In this document: piece after piece, positions 9,883 through 20,569 of the stretch
How the letters are laid out: each line of letters starts with the position of its first letter
Numbering within the stretch: the stretch's first letter is position 1
Assembly: GCA_947685225.1 (NCBI GenBank)
Contig: CANTUV010000008.1
Span: 31,364,001-31,428,000 of the forward strand
From: Garcia nutans
Lineage: Eukaryota > Streptophyta > Magnoliopsida > Malpighiales > Euphorbiaceae
Direction: 5' to 3'
DNA length: 64,000 nt
Notes under the pieces: generated by a model
The model's database searches: none
What the model was told of the DNA's origin: nothing
The model's input: the letters and a program-made list of their open reading frames with translations, nothing else
Position numbers and translations under genes: made by a program

Positions 9883-12872
9883 TGTAACATCCAATTTTTT
9901 TTGAAAATTTATAATTTTTGGAAAATTGGATAAAATAAATTATAATTTAAAAGGATAAATCAAATTAATGGTTTTAAATGAAAAATGAAGGGATTTTAAA
10001 TGAAAAAGTGGAATATATATGTGAAATATATATGCAAAATATATATAACATATATAAAAGTCAACACTTTTTAAAAGAAAAGGGTATTTTGGTAATTAAA
10101 TCTTATAAATTCAAAATTAATAAAATAATTCAAAAACAAATTAATTTTAAATGGAAGAGGGAAATTAGGACTTTTAATTTATTAAAAAAATAATTAAATA
10201 TTAAATTATTTTAATATATATATATATGTGTGTGTGTGGTTAAAAAAAAAAGATGAAAAGGAAAGAATATTAAAAGTCTTCTTCTTCTTCTTCTTCTTCT
10301 TCTTCTCAAGAACGTGGCTTCCATGGAAGTTTGAAGACAAAGGATTTTGCTTCTTCCATACTCCATAAATTGAAGGAATTAATAAGTTTCAAGTGAATTT
10401 TTGGTAATTTCCACCAAAATTAGTAAGTTTCCATCTCTTTTCTTTGAATTCCTTGAAAATTTAGATTATGTGAGAATTTGGATTTTTATGTAGGATGTTA
10501 TAATTGTTGGAATTGGTGTGTATGATGTTATTTTGGGTAGTTAACAATGATTCTAAGGTTAGATTGAAGTGATGATGGAGTTTGCTCAAAGAATGGTGAA
10601 GAGAGAGAATTTAGGGTTATGGATTTTTGGGGTTTTGAAAACATGAACTTTAATTGTGCAAATTGTTTCCAAATGAGTTGTTTTGATTCATAAACAAGTA
10701 TTTTAAAGTCAAATATTGGATTTGGTGGTGTTGGGTTGGAGTTTGAGAATGGAAGTGGAGATTTAGGGTTTTGGAAAAGTGATTTTCCAAAGTGGTTGAA
10801 TTGTGTGATTTTATTTGTTTAAGCATGTTGTTTAGTGTTAAAAGTGATGAATATAAGCTTGGAATGAGTAATGGATTGTGTTGGAATGGAAAACCTTCAA
10901 TGGAGGAAGGTTAGGCCATTTTTGAGATTTTGTGTATAAGAGTGTATTTTTATAATGTAAATGATTTAAATGTATTAAAATATATTTTTAATAATATAAA
11001 TAAACTTAAAACACTAATTTAATTATCGTAGAATGAAATTCTAATGTTAAAGTAAGGAAAGGCTGAATTTTTGGAAATTTGTAGGAGTGATGTGTAATTA
11101 TGGTTTAATGTTGGAAATGCCATTAAATGTGATACTAAATGATTATTTGTTATCACATTTGGTTTAGGCATTGAGGGAGGTTGATTTGCTTCATCCAAGT
11201 GGTGAAGAACAAGTTGGAAAGATTGGATTGAAGGTTGATTTTAGCTTGCTTTGGGTTGCTAGTGGAGGTATATACAAACTTTGAATATAATGTCTATATT
11301 TGCATAACATTTGGAGTGTTAAGCTACTTGGTTCATTAATTGTGTATGAATAATATGCTATGACATTTGTAATGTCATATATGTGTTAAATGCATTGTGA
11401 AAAGCCATTGATAATGGCTAATTTGTATAACATGTGAAATATGTATATTATGTGAAAATACCCAAAGTAATTGGGTAATGTGTTGTGAATGCAAAAATGA
11501 GATATGTGTAATAATGAAATGAATTGATATTGATTAAAATGAGAAAAGTAAGAAAAATGAGAAAGATATGAAAAATGAGAAAAGTGAGAAAAAAATGTGA
11601 AAATAAGGCAATGTGCCTAGATTGAATATGTAAAAATGAGAGAGATTAATAATGAGAAATATGAATAAATTGTGTGCCTAGTATATTATTTAATTTTCAG
11701 AGTTCTGGGTTTGGTTGCATGCCTATGATTGCCTACGGGCTAAACGCTGGAATGGTGAAAAGACTGGGTCGTAAGCCAGGCCAGCTGATAAATATGATGC
11801 TTTTGGGGTGAAAAGATTGGGTCATAAGCCTCAAAAACTATAGCAGTCTAGCCGGGTTGAGGACCAAGATACTGGGGCCTAAGGGTCTAGCCGGGTTGAG
11901 GTCCAAGAGACTGGGGCTGTTGCATTATCCATGGATATATATATTGCCTAAGGGCTAGACACATGGTGTCATTATGGACCAAAGCAGTAACTCTAAAATT
12001 TGAATATCATATTAGATCCTTTTTGGGCCCATGCTTGTCTTTGTTTTACTGTGAATTATTAATTATGATACAATTGAGTAATATAATGTTATGAGTTGTG
12101 CTTATGAAATATTTGAAAAATATAAGAAAGTGGATTGATGTGACATCTATATGCATTGTGCATTTGGTGTTACATTGAGTTATATTGTTATTATCAAAGT
12201 TTGTACCACTAGGCTTCGGCTTAGCGCAATTGTTTTCATTGCGCAGGTGACAGGGTAGACCCAGTTGAGCCAGAGAGTTCTTCTAGACCAGGTTGAGTCT
12301 AGACTTGTAGTTGAGCTTGTTGAAATGCTATCGAGATCAGAAACACTGCCAGCAGCATGTATATATTTTTATGTTATTGTACATTTTGAGTTTTATGCAT
12401 AATATATTATGTTTTGAATTTTACGTATTGTATATTATAAAGAATGTTTGTGTCAATGTATTTGAAATGGGAGAGTAAGTGTGTTTTAAATTATATATAT
12501 CTATATGTATAAATGTTTGAGAAACTTGGTGAAATTGAGAAGTATGGTTGAGATGGTGGTTGGAAATTATTTAGGAGTGTTTTCTTTTTTGCAGGTTGTG
12601 TTTTGATAAATTTTGGGATATCCAAATTACAGACAAAACTTTGGCTAATTTTTCCTACAGATTTATATATATATTATTTATTTTGGGTTCTTATATCAAG
12701 TAAAGAATATTTATATTCTATTTAATTTTTATATATTTATAATTTTAAATTTTAAATTGAAAAGGTGAAAATTTTTTATTAAACCGGTCTGTGACATTCT
12801 TGTACCGTATATGCGTATTTTACATATACTGAAAATGTGTATTATACGTATATAGGGTATAAGGGTGTTACA
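9883..12872 (+). mobile_element. E2 5' LTR
   Basis: 2990 bp from TGTAACATCC to GGGTGTTACA. Features inside: TATA-rich U3 inverted repeat near 10010-10055, a (TTC)n tract near 10278-10306, short hairpins such as TATGACATT-TGT-AATGTCATA near 11357, inverted arms at 11678-11702 and 11991-12015, a cassette of CTAGCCGGGTTGAGG repeats between the arms, and paired hairpins at 12209-12244. The sense strand is strikingly poor in C. No gene. Confidence 0.93.
12209..12244 (+). other. Paired short hairpins in E2 5' LTR, first with a UUCG loop
   Basis: CTAGGC-TTCG-GCTTAG folds with a cUUCGg tetraloop, followed directly by GCGCAAT-TGTTTTC-ATTGCGC (perfect 7-bp stem). Relative to S1 and E3 (GCGCGAT with ATCGCGC), the G-C pair is replaced by A-T on both arms. 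The E2 3' LTR copy (33660-33697) has lost part of both stems. Confidence 0.75.
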
Positions 12873-12879
12873 TTTGTTT

Positions 12880-12892
12880 TGGTATTAGAGCC
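12880..12892 (+). promoter_or_regulatory. E2 primer-binding site (initiator tRNA-Met type)
   Basis: TGGTATTAGAGCC lies seven bases after the 5' LTR, one transition away from the canonical TGGTATCAGAGCC. Confidence 0.9.
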
Positions 12893-13042
12893 TAGGTTTG
12901 ATTTTCTCAACCTAGGTGGGATGATAGAGAGATAAAATGGGAGATTTGAAAAATAATTTTTAATTGTAATACATGCATTGGCATTGGCAGTTTCTGATCT
13001 CTGATATAGTATTTTCTGCTTTGTTTGCAGATATAGGTAGTT

Positions 13043-14911
13043 ATGGCGTCTCGATCGCATCAGGCTGCTGAGGGTAGTGCAGAGAGTGTAGCTCCAGATG
13101 AGGGTAGAGATGGAGCTAGAGTTATATCTGCTGGTGAGGTATCTGTTTCTGTGCCTGTGAGACTAGCAGCTGATGAGGTTTCGCCTGGCTGGGTATGGCA
13201 TATGGTAGAGTTGTTGAGGCAGGCTCCAGTTCCACAGACGCCACAGCCACAGCCGCAGCCGCAGTTGCCGGTGAGGCAGTATGATAAATTGAGAAAGTAT
13301 GAGGCTGAGGACTTTGTTGGTACTACAGATCCTGCTGTAGCAGAGCAGTGGCTAGATCGGGTTCAGAGGATATTTATTCAGTTACAGGCTAGTCCAAAAG
13401 AGAAGTTTGATTATGCCAGATCTCTTCTGCAGAGAGATGCATATGATTGGTGGAAGACGGTTCCACATGCTCTGGATGATCCACCAGTCCTGACCTATGA
13501 TGATTTTATGCGGGAATTTGAGCAGAAGTATACTCTGAGAGAGTATAAAGATGCAAAGAAGATGGAGTTCCTGAGTCTGAGATAGGATACCAGCACAGTG
13601 ACTGAGTATGAGATCAAGTTTATCCGGTTGAGTCACTATGTTGGTGGGATCATTTCTGACAAGTTTGACAGGTGCAGGAGGTTTGAGGAGGGACTGAGAC
13701 CCTCTATCATTTGCATCATCGCAGGCTCCCAGTATCAGGATTTCTCCTAGTTAGTTGTAGCTGCCAGGAGTGTTGAGAGGGCACAGAGTCTTGCAGCAGC
13801 TGCCAGGGTTGAGGAGACCAGAATTAGGAGACCCCAGAGTGAGGCAGGGTCTTCATCAGTGAAGAGAGGCTGAGGGGGACATTTTCAGAGGTTTAGTAGG
13901 AGTCAGGGGCAGTTTGGCAGGTCAGTACAGCAGCAGAGACAAAGACAGAGACCTGCAATTTCAGTGGCTAGTGCTCCGACCCCAGTGGCTCAGAGACCTA
14001 CTCCACCTACTTGCATTCATTGTGGTAGAGTACACGGAGATGTCTGCTGGTGGAGAGGTGCTTTGGAAATGTGTTTTAGATGTGGGTCGTCAGATCATTT
14101 TATCAGAGATTGTCCCGAGCCACCAGAGGTTAGGCAGGCAGATATTGCATCTTCTCGACCCAGTGTCAGAGGTGGTCGCGGTGGCAGAGGTTTTAGTAAA
14201 GGTGGTCGACCTGGGTTTAGTCAGAGAGAAGGCTCTACATCTGGAGGCAGTAGGCCAGATGAGGTTGGGCCATCTCAGCGGGTTTATGAGATGCAGAGGC
14301 AGCCGGATGCTTCAGCCGTCATTGCTGGTATATTTTCTTTATTTGGTATTTCAGTCCTTGCTCTATTAGATCCTGGATCTATGCATTCATACATAAGTGC
14401 ATCCATCTTGCCTGTGTCTGAATTGCATTTTGAGTCCCTAGGATTTGATGTCTTGGTGACAAATCCTTTAGGGCATAGTGTTGTGGTCAGCAGGGTGCAC
14501 CGAGATAGTCCAGCTGTTATTCAGGATGAGGAGTTTCTCTATGACCTGATTGAGATACCTTTCAGAGAGTATGATCTGATTTTGGGCATGGATTGGTTAT
14601 CCAAGCATGGGGCTGTGGTAGACTGTCAGAAGAAATGTGTTACTTCGAGAACACGGGATGGTAGGGAAGTTTAAGTATCTAGTGAGCAGAGGTATCTTTC
14701 AACTATGTTTGTTTCAGCTGTTTCAACTGGGAGGATGATTCGGAAGGAATGTGAGGCTTATCTTGCTCATGTTGTAGATACTAGAGTAGTGGGATCCCTG
14801 CTTGAAAGTATACCCACAGTTACCGAGTTTTCAAATGTTTTCCCTAATGAGTTGCCAAGGGTACCTCCTGAGAGAGAAGTGGAGTTTGGTATCGATTTGT
14901 TGCCTGGTACC
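13043..14911 (+). pseudogene. E2 gag and protease, truncated by N1
   Basis: ATG at 13043 (MASRSHQAAEGSAESV) opens a frame kept through the whole piece. The gag core reads AEDFVGTTDPAVAEQWLDRV and DAYDWWKTVPHALDDPP. In-frame stops lie at 13583-13585, about 13747 (CAG to TAG), about 13870 (CGA to TGA) and about 14672. Further on come the CCHC knuckle CFRCGSSDHFIRDC, an RG-rich linker and the protease motif LLDPGSMHSYIS, then LILGMDWLSKHGAVVDC. The reading frame ends in FGIDLLPGT where N1 inserted; the matching codon phase resumes at 23852. Gag would form particles and the protease would cut the polyprotein; this copy is dead. Confidence 0.93.
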
Positions 14912-15721
14912 TGTAATGGTCAAGATGTTAAACAGGGACATTTTGACTAATAATGAAAACTTTATAGTGTACAGTGACTAAAGTATTGTGGATAAATGCT
15001 ATATGTAGAGAAGAGTACATTGTGTATCTTAAAACTTTACTGAAAAGAGTATTTTTATTTTTTTACGAGATTAAAACTCGATTTAAAATCAACGGTTAAG
15101 AATGAGGGTGCACCATAGTTATTATGAGCATTCCCTCACTGGATTAAAAATATTAAATATATATATATATATATATGTGTATAGGTGTATGTGTGTGGAA
15201 ATTTCTGATTTCCTCTTCATCTTCCACGCCATCATCATCATCTTCACTTCTTTCTTCTTCCTTTCATCAAATCCATCAAGGATTAAGAGTAAATCAAATA
15301 TATGTATAGATTGTTAGAAGAATAAGCTAGAAAAGGCAAGATTATCAATAAGAAATCAAAGGGAAAGAGAGAAAAAGAAAGAGAAAGAAGAGTTTGAAGA
15401 GGTATGTGCTTTTGAATTATAATTTACAAATATATGAATTTTTAAGAGTTTTAATGTATGAATTGATTGATTGAGTTATTGATAATGAAATATTTCTTGA
15501 AAGTATTGATTAAATAGATTGATGAGTGAAAAGGAACTTTTATGTGATGAATTTGATTCTTAATTCAATCTTTATAAGAAATGAGTGGTTTGATGTGTGT
15601 TTAGCTATAAGTGATGGTTAAAGATTGATTAATTGATGTTTGAGTAGAGTAATTGATTTTATCATAGATCTTGAATATGTGTATGTTTATATGGTTGAGT
15701 GTGTAAAAATATGTAATTCTT

Positions 15722-16638
15722 GGCCAGTGACATGGCCAAGTCAGTGGGTGTGTCTAGTGACACGGGCAGTGACACGGCCAAGTCAGTGGGTGTGTCACAT
15801 GCTGTCAAAAATTTCTATTTTCTTTGATGAGAGACATGGCCAGTGACATGGCTAAGTCAGTGGGTGTGTCTAGTGACACGGGCAGTGACACGGCCAAGTC
15901 AGTGGGTGTCTCACATGCTGTCAAAAATTTCTATTTTCTTTGATGAGAGACATGGCTAGTGACATGGCTAAGTCAGTGGGTGTGTCTAGTGACACGGGCA
16001 GTGACACGGCCAAGTCAGTGGGTGTCTCACATGCTGTCAAAAATTTCTATTTTCTTTGATGAGAGACATGGCCAGTGACATGGCCAAGTCAGTGGGTGTG
16101 TCTAGTGACACGGGCAGTGACATGGCCAAGTCAGTGGGTGTGTCACATGCTGTCAAAAATTTCTATTTTCTTTGATGAGAGACATGGCCAAGTCAGGGGG
16201 TGTGTATAGTGACACGGGCAGTGACACGGCCAAGTCAGTGGGTGCGTCACATGCTGTCAAAAATTTCTATTTTCTTTGATGAGAGACATGGCCAGTGACA
16301 TGGCCAAGTCAGTGGGTGTGTCTAGTGACACGGGCAGTGACACGGCCAAGTCAGTGGGTGTGTCACATGCTGTCAAAAATTTCTATTTTCATTGATGAGA
16401 GACATGGCCAGTGACATGGCCAAGTCAGTGGGTGTGTCTAGTGACACGGGCAGTGACATGGCAAAGTCAGTGGGTGTGTCACATGCTGTCAAAAATTTCT
16501 ATGTTCATTGATGAGAGACATGGCCAGTGACATGGCCAAGTCAGTGGGTGTGTCTAGTGACACGGGCAGTGACACGGCCAAGTCAGTGGGTGTGTCACAT
16601 GCTGTCAAGATTTTTTATTTTTCATTGATGAGAGATAT
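15722..16638 (+). repeat. 116-bp minisatellite in N1 5' LTR, eight copies
   Basis: Units start at 15722, 15838, 15954, 16070, 16186, 16290, 16406 and 16522; spacing is exactly 116 bp except for one unit shortened by 12 bp. Each holds two AAGTCAGTGGGTGTGTC boxes, GACACGGGCAGTGACACGG, and an AT-rich spacer ending in GATGAGAGACATGG. Short open frames across it are repeat artefacts. Confidence 0.95.
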
Positions 16639-17659
16639 GGCCAAGTCATTGAACATAACTTGGCTGTGTCATCGACAAGGGTGATAAACTTTGAATATGT
16701 GACAAATATATATATCATACTAAATGTTAATGAAAGTATTGTTTCATTGAAATGATATATACAATCCAGTGTTAACTACAAACTAATGAATAGCCCAAAT
16801 CATACAAATTTTATATCTAGCTTTGGATTGAATGGCTAATCAGAGGAAGGATAGCCATAGTGATAGTGGGCACCTCGTGCCATTAATGGACACATTGTGT
16901 TATCAGTGATAGTGGGCATAATTGCCATTATAAATTCTTAAGATTTCTACACCAACACGTTATCCAAATCTATGATCTAAGTTTAGTATGTTCGGGCATA
17001 ATTAATGAAAATATATGTGAACATAATAGTTGTGACTAATGAAAGAAATGTTAAATACGAATATAAGTCAATTACGTGAAATTGAAGTATTGTGTTCCAG
17101 TGAAAAAGGGATTGTAATATATATATTACTGCTTATACGTGAAAGTTCTAATGAACGTAATGGAAATGTTATGCTCAATGTATTGAATTAGTCAAATGAT
17201 TGAAAATGTATATAATGTGGTGAGATACAAAGTACTCCAAAGTATTTCAAATGAATGAAAGTGTCTATGTGAGATACAAAGTTCTCTAAAGGATAGTACT
17301 GAAATTAAGTGATGAAAAGTATAGCTTGACTAAAATAATCCTATATGTGAACCTGAACTTGAAAAGAAAGATTTAGTGAAAAACAAAATAAGTGTATTGT
17401 GAACAATCATATCAAATGAGGAAACACGTCTTGAATAAAATGATTCTTAATGAGACAAGTTGCAATACCAAAAGTATTGTATTATATGATACCTTTTATA
17501 CAAGGATAGCTATTATATTGTGTAATCAACATGGTATGTTGATTTGATACTGAAATTAGTTTATATATTGAATTAATCGTAAAACTAAGTGTTATTACTA
17601 TATTTTCATAAATATATTTCTTTAATATTAAGTGATAAAATATGTGTATACAAGCACCA

Positions 17660-17700
17660 CTAAGCTTTGCTTAGCGTGTTAGAATTGTTTTCTGACACGC
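17660..17700 (+). other. Paired short hairpins in N1 5' LTR
   Basis: CTAAGC-TTT-GCTTAG is followed by GCGTGTTAGA and, seven bases on, TCTGACACGC: a 10-bp stem with one G-U pair. The stem bases differ from those of E2, S1, E3 and E4 on both sides. The copy in the other LTR (23444-23484) is intact. Confidence 0.75.
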
Positions 17701-18067
17701 AGGTATTAGGACATCGGAGCAAGTTAAGAATAGATGAAGATCTTGTGTATATTGTATTCATAAGTGATAAATTTATATAGATACTTTAGTTTGGCGATTT
17801 GAGAGATTGTATAAATGTGTAAACATGAAAGGAATACATGTATTTAGAGAATGAGGTTTGAGAATTCAAGTGAATGATTATAAAAGAAAGGAATGTATTA
17901 TTTAATCATTTGATTTGACAAATGTATGATAGTTATCTGATTTGTAATGGATTATTGAAAATTGGTTTAAACATTGGACCTATAAGTGTTGTGATATGCA
18001 GATTGTATTATTATTAACATTCTCTGATAGTTTTTATATAAGAATTGTCAGAGGATGTTACATTTAG

Positions 18068-18079
18068 TGGTATTAGAGC
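18068..18079 (+). promoter_or_regulatory. N1 primer-binding site (initiator tRNA-Met type)
   Basis: TGGTATTAGAGC five bases after the LTR end, with the same C-to-T change as E2. Confidence 0.87.
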
Positions 18080-19963
18080 GTGGTTTAGGCGTTTCTGGAA
18101 CATGGAGTAATGGGAGAAGTGAAATGTAATTGTCTAAGTTATGTGAAGTGAATAAGTGGATATGTGTTGTGACAATTCTATATGTTTATGGTAATAGAAT
18201 GTTTACTAAGAATTGATTGACAATTCGTAGTGTATTGTTTGGAGTGCACTAGATCTATTTGTGATAAAGAATGATGTGAAAAGAAAACAAGATATGAGTA
18301 GTGAAAGAGATATGTCAAAGTAACACAGTGGAAGTGTAATAATTTATTGGAATTTGAGGAATGAATTATGATAGATAGATAAAGTTTGAGCATGAAATTT
18401 CTGACGAGAATGAGAATTGTCATGTTGTACAACATTAAGTATTGATGTTCTACATTAAGTGAGTGAATATATGAGTGTCAAAGTGGAGTGATTATGATAT
18501 GAGAGTATTTGAAATTGATAGTGCTAAGGTTAAATAAGCCTGAATAAGAGTAATATTAAATCTGAGTATGGATAATATCCGTATAGTGGAAAAAGAGTTC
18601 GAAGAGGTAAGAAATTATGAAAATACCCTTATAGCTCGAAATGAATTTGAGCTGTACTTTGAATGTGAAATATGGATAATGGAGTGTTAAAGTGTCAAAA
18701 GTAATTGTTTTTATAATGTTTCAATGTTAAGGATTGAAGTGATAGTTAAATGAAAGCACGTGAATACATCGAAACTATTGTGTAAGTGAGTATATTGGAT
18801 AAAAGTCCTAAAACTTATATAACGATTTCTAGTGTCTTCATTGTCTTCTAAAACATCATCAAAACAAAAGATTGAAAAGGAAAGTAATGGAAGAGTATTG
18901 GTAAAGAGGCTAGAGCTTGAATACCACTTAGTGTGATATTTATTGAAATGATATTGAGTTTTATTATGACAAGAGATTTGTGAATTGATAAAACACCATT
19001 ACTTGTGAAAGATATGGTGTATTAAATAATTATGAAAACTTTACTTCTATGATAGTAAAGTTCTTCGTAAAATATGTAAATGTGTATGTAACTGGAACAA
19101 TGATTAAAGCTATCATTGAATCATTTATGAGTTAATATAAAGTTATGAAAGAAAATAAGGTTGAAAGATTTTAGGGTTATGGAAATTGAGATTTGAATTT
19201 GATTGTACATAATGTGAAGAGCAAGTTAAAGAAATTAAGGAGGTATATACAAATTGATTGAGTAATGAAAGTAAGAATGTGAGATTTACATATTGTGTAT
19301 TTATGAACTATGTGATAGTAACATTGTTTAGTGATTAAAGATAAGTTATAGATTATATATAGAATTGTTAAAGAGTGACTTAATACTAATTGATTGCACA
19401 TGGAAAGAAAGGAATTGATAATGTAAAATGAAAAGAATGTAGTGAGATGTGAAGGTAGTGAACCCTTCTAATGAAATGATGTATAGTAGAACAATATATA
19501 CATATATGTGTGTATATGTGAATGTGTGTATGAGATATAGAGAACAAAGTATAAATGTACATGTACGCTTAAAGTGAAAGAATAGTGATAAATTCTTAAT
19601 ATGTTAAGAAAAGAATGAAACAAATAAAGAGTAGAAATCTTTGTAGATTTTATTATTACAGTGAAAACATGAAAATGATTTGAAAAGATAAAGATTGATG
19701 AAGAAATAAAATCATTCAAACTAATTAAAAACAAGTATAATGTGTTCATATGATAAATGTGTTTGAAATGATTGTTTATATCTTATACATTTACAGTAAG
19801 AAACAAACATTTCAAAGAGAAAGTGTTATATTCCATTCAAAGAGAAAGTGTTATATTTCACAGTATAGTATAATTGACAATACTTTGTACCATTAAAAGA
19901 AATGATACTGATGTTAAAACTAGTTTCCGGATTAGCTAAAGGGTAAATATTCAAAGTGATAGT

Positions 19964-20234
19964 GGGCATTTTATGCCATATTGACACTGGGCACTCTGTG
20001 CCATAGAGAACATTTATGTTCCATATCGAAAGTGGGCACTTTGTGCCATAGAGGACATTCTTTTTTATATATATGTCCCAGTGATATTGGCATCTATGCC
20101 ATCAGTGGACGCTTTGCGTCATAGCGGATCTTTGATTCCTTTCTCTTAGTGGTCACTCTGTGACATCATATACAGTGGGCATTCATGCCATAGTGGGCCT
20201 TTGGCCATATTGATACAGTGGGCATTTACTTGCC
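19964..20234 (+). repeat. Array of eleven mini-hairpins in N1
   Basis: Eleven stem-loops, most set in a context like AGTG-stem-loop-stem-CATA. Their stems differ yet stay paired: GGCAT/ATGCC (19965-19977, 20089-20100, 20178-20189), GGCAC/GTGCC (19990-20002, 20035-20047), GAACAT/ATGTTC (20008-20021), GGACAT/ATGTCC (20053-20078), GACGC/GCGTC (20108-20120), GTCAC/GTGAC (20152-20164), GGCC/GGCC (20196-20206) and GGCA/TGCC (20221-20234). Loops are mostly 2-3 bases. Three similar hairpins occur in each LTR (about 16860-16940 and 22640-22710). Confidence 0.85.
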
Positions 20235-20532
20235 ATCAGTGACCCGCTATCCGGAACTAGGATTTAATGTTCAGTATATAAAAGAAAGAACAAGAGATAT
20301 ATGTAACAGTGGGACGTAATGATACAAATTATAGAAAAAAAAATCTAAAAAGGAATAAAGGCAAATCCAAAATTGAACTTGAAAAGTGTACGTGTGTAGA
20401 GCTGAATCTTCTACAGTTCTATGAGACAATTATTTTGAAAGTGTTACGTGGATTGATAAGTTAATAAATCATTAATTGTATGTGAAATTTGAAATTATTA
20501 AAAAAAGTAAATAGCTTAGTGCCATAGTATGT

Positions 20533-20569
20533 AAATTTCGAGGACGAAATTTCTTTAGTGGGGGAGAAT
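20533..20569 (+). promoter_or_regulatory. N1 pre-polypurine hairpin and polypurine tract
   Basis: AAATTTCG-AGGA-CGAAATTT (20533-20552) is a perfect 8-bp stem; the purine run AGTGGGGGAGAAT (20557-20569) abuts the 3' LTR. Confidence 0.88.

Larger units (their letters stand above)
14912..18062 (+). mobile_element. N1 5' LTR
   Basis: 3151 bp. It holds a (TA)n stretch near 15155, the 116-bp minisatellite (15722-16638), three GGCAC or GGCA mini-hairpins at about 16860-16940, and paired hairpins at 17660-17700. No gene. Confidence 0.92.
18063..20569 (+). mobile_element. N1 internal region, no coding capacity
   Basis: Begins with TTTAG and the PBS TGGTATTAGAGC (18068-18079), ends with the polypurine tract. 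No gag or pol motif is visible in any frame; only short frames without recognisable domains appear. The sense strand is C-poor (in 18121-18180 I count 3 C and 15 G). The main structure is the hairpin array at 19964-20234. Confidence 0.9.

Noticed and set aside
15722..16638. Regularly spaced repeats resembling a CRISPR array
   Set aside because: Units are contiguous 116-bp tandem copies with no unique spacers, inside a plant LTR.
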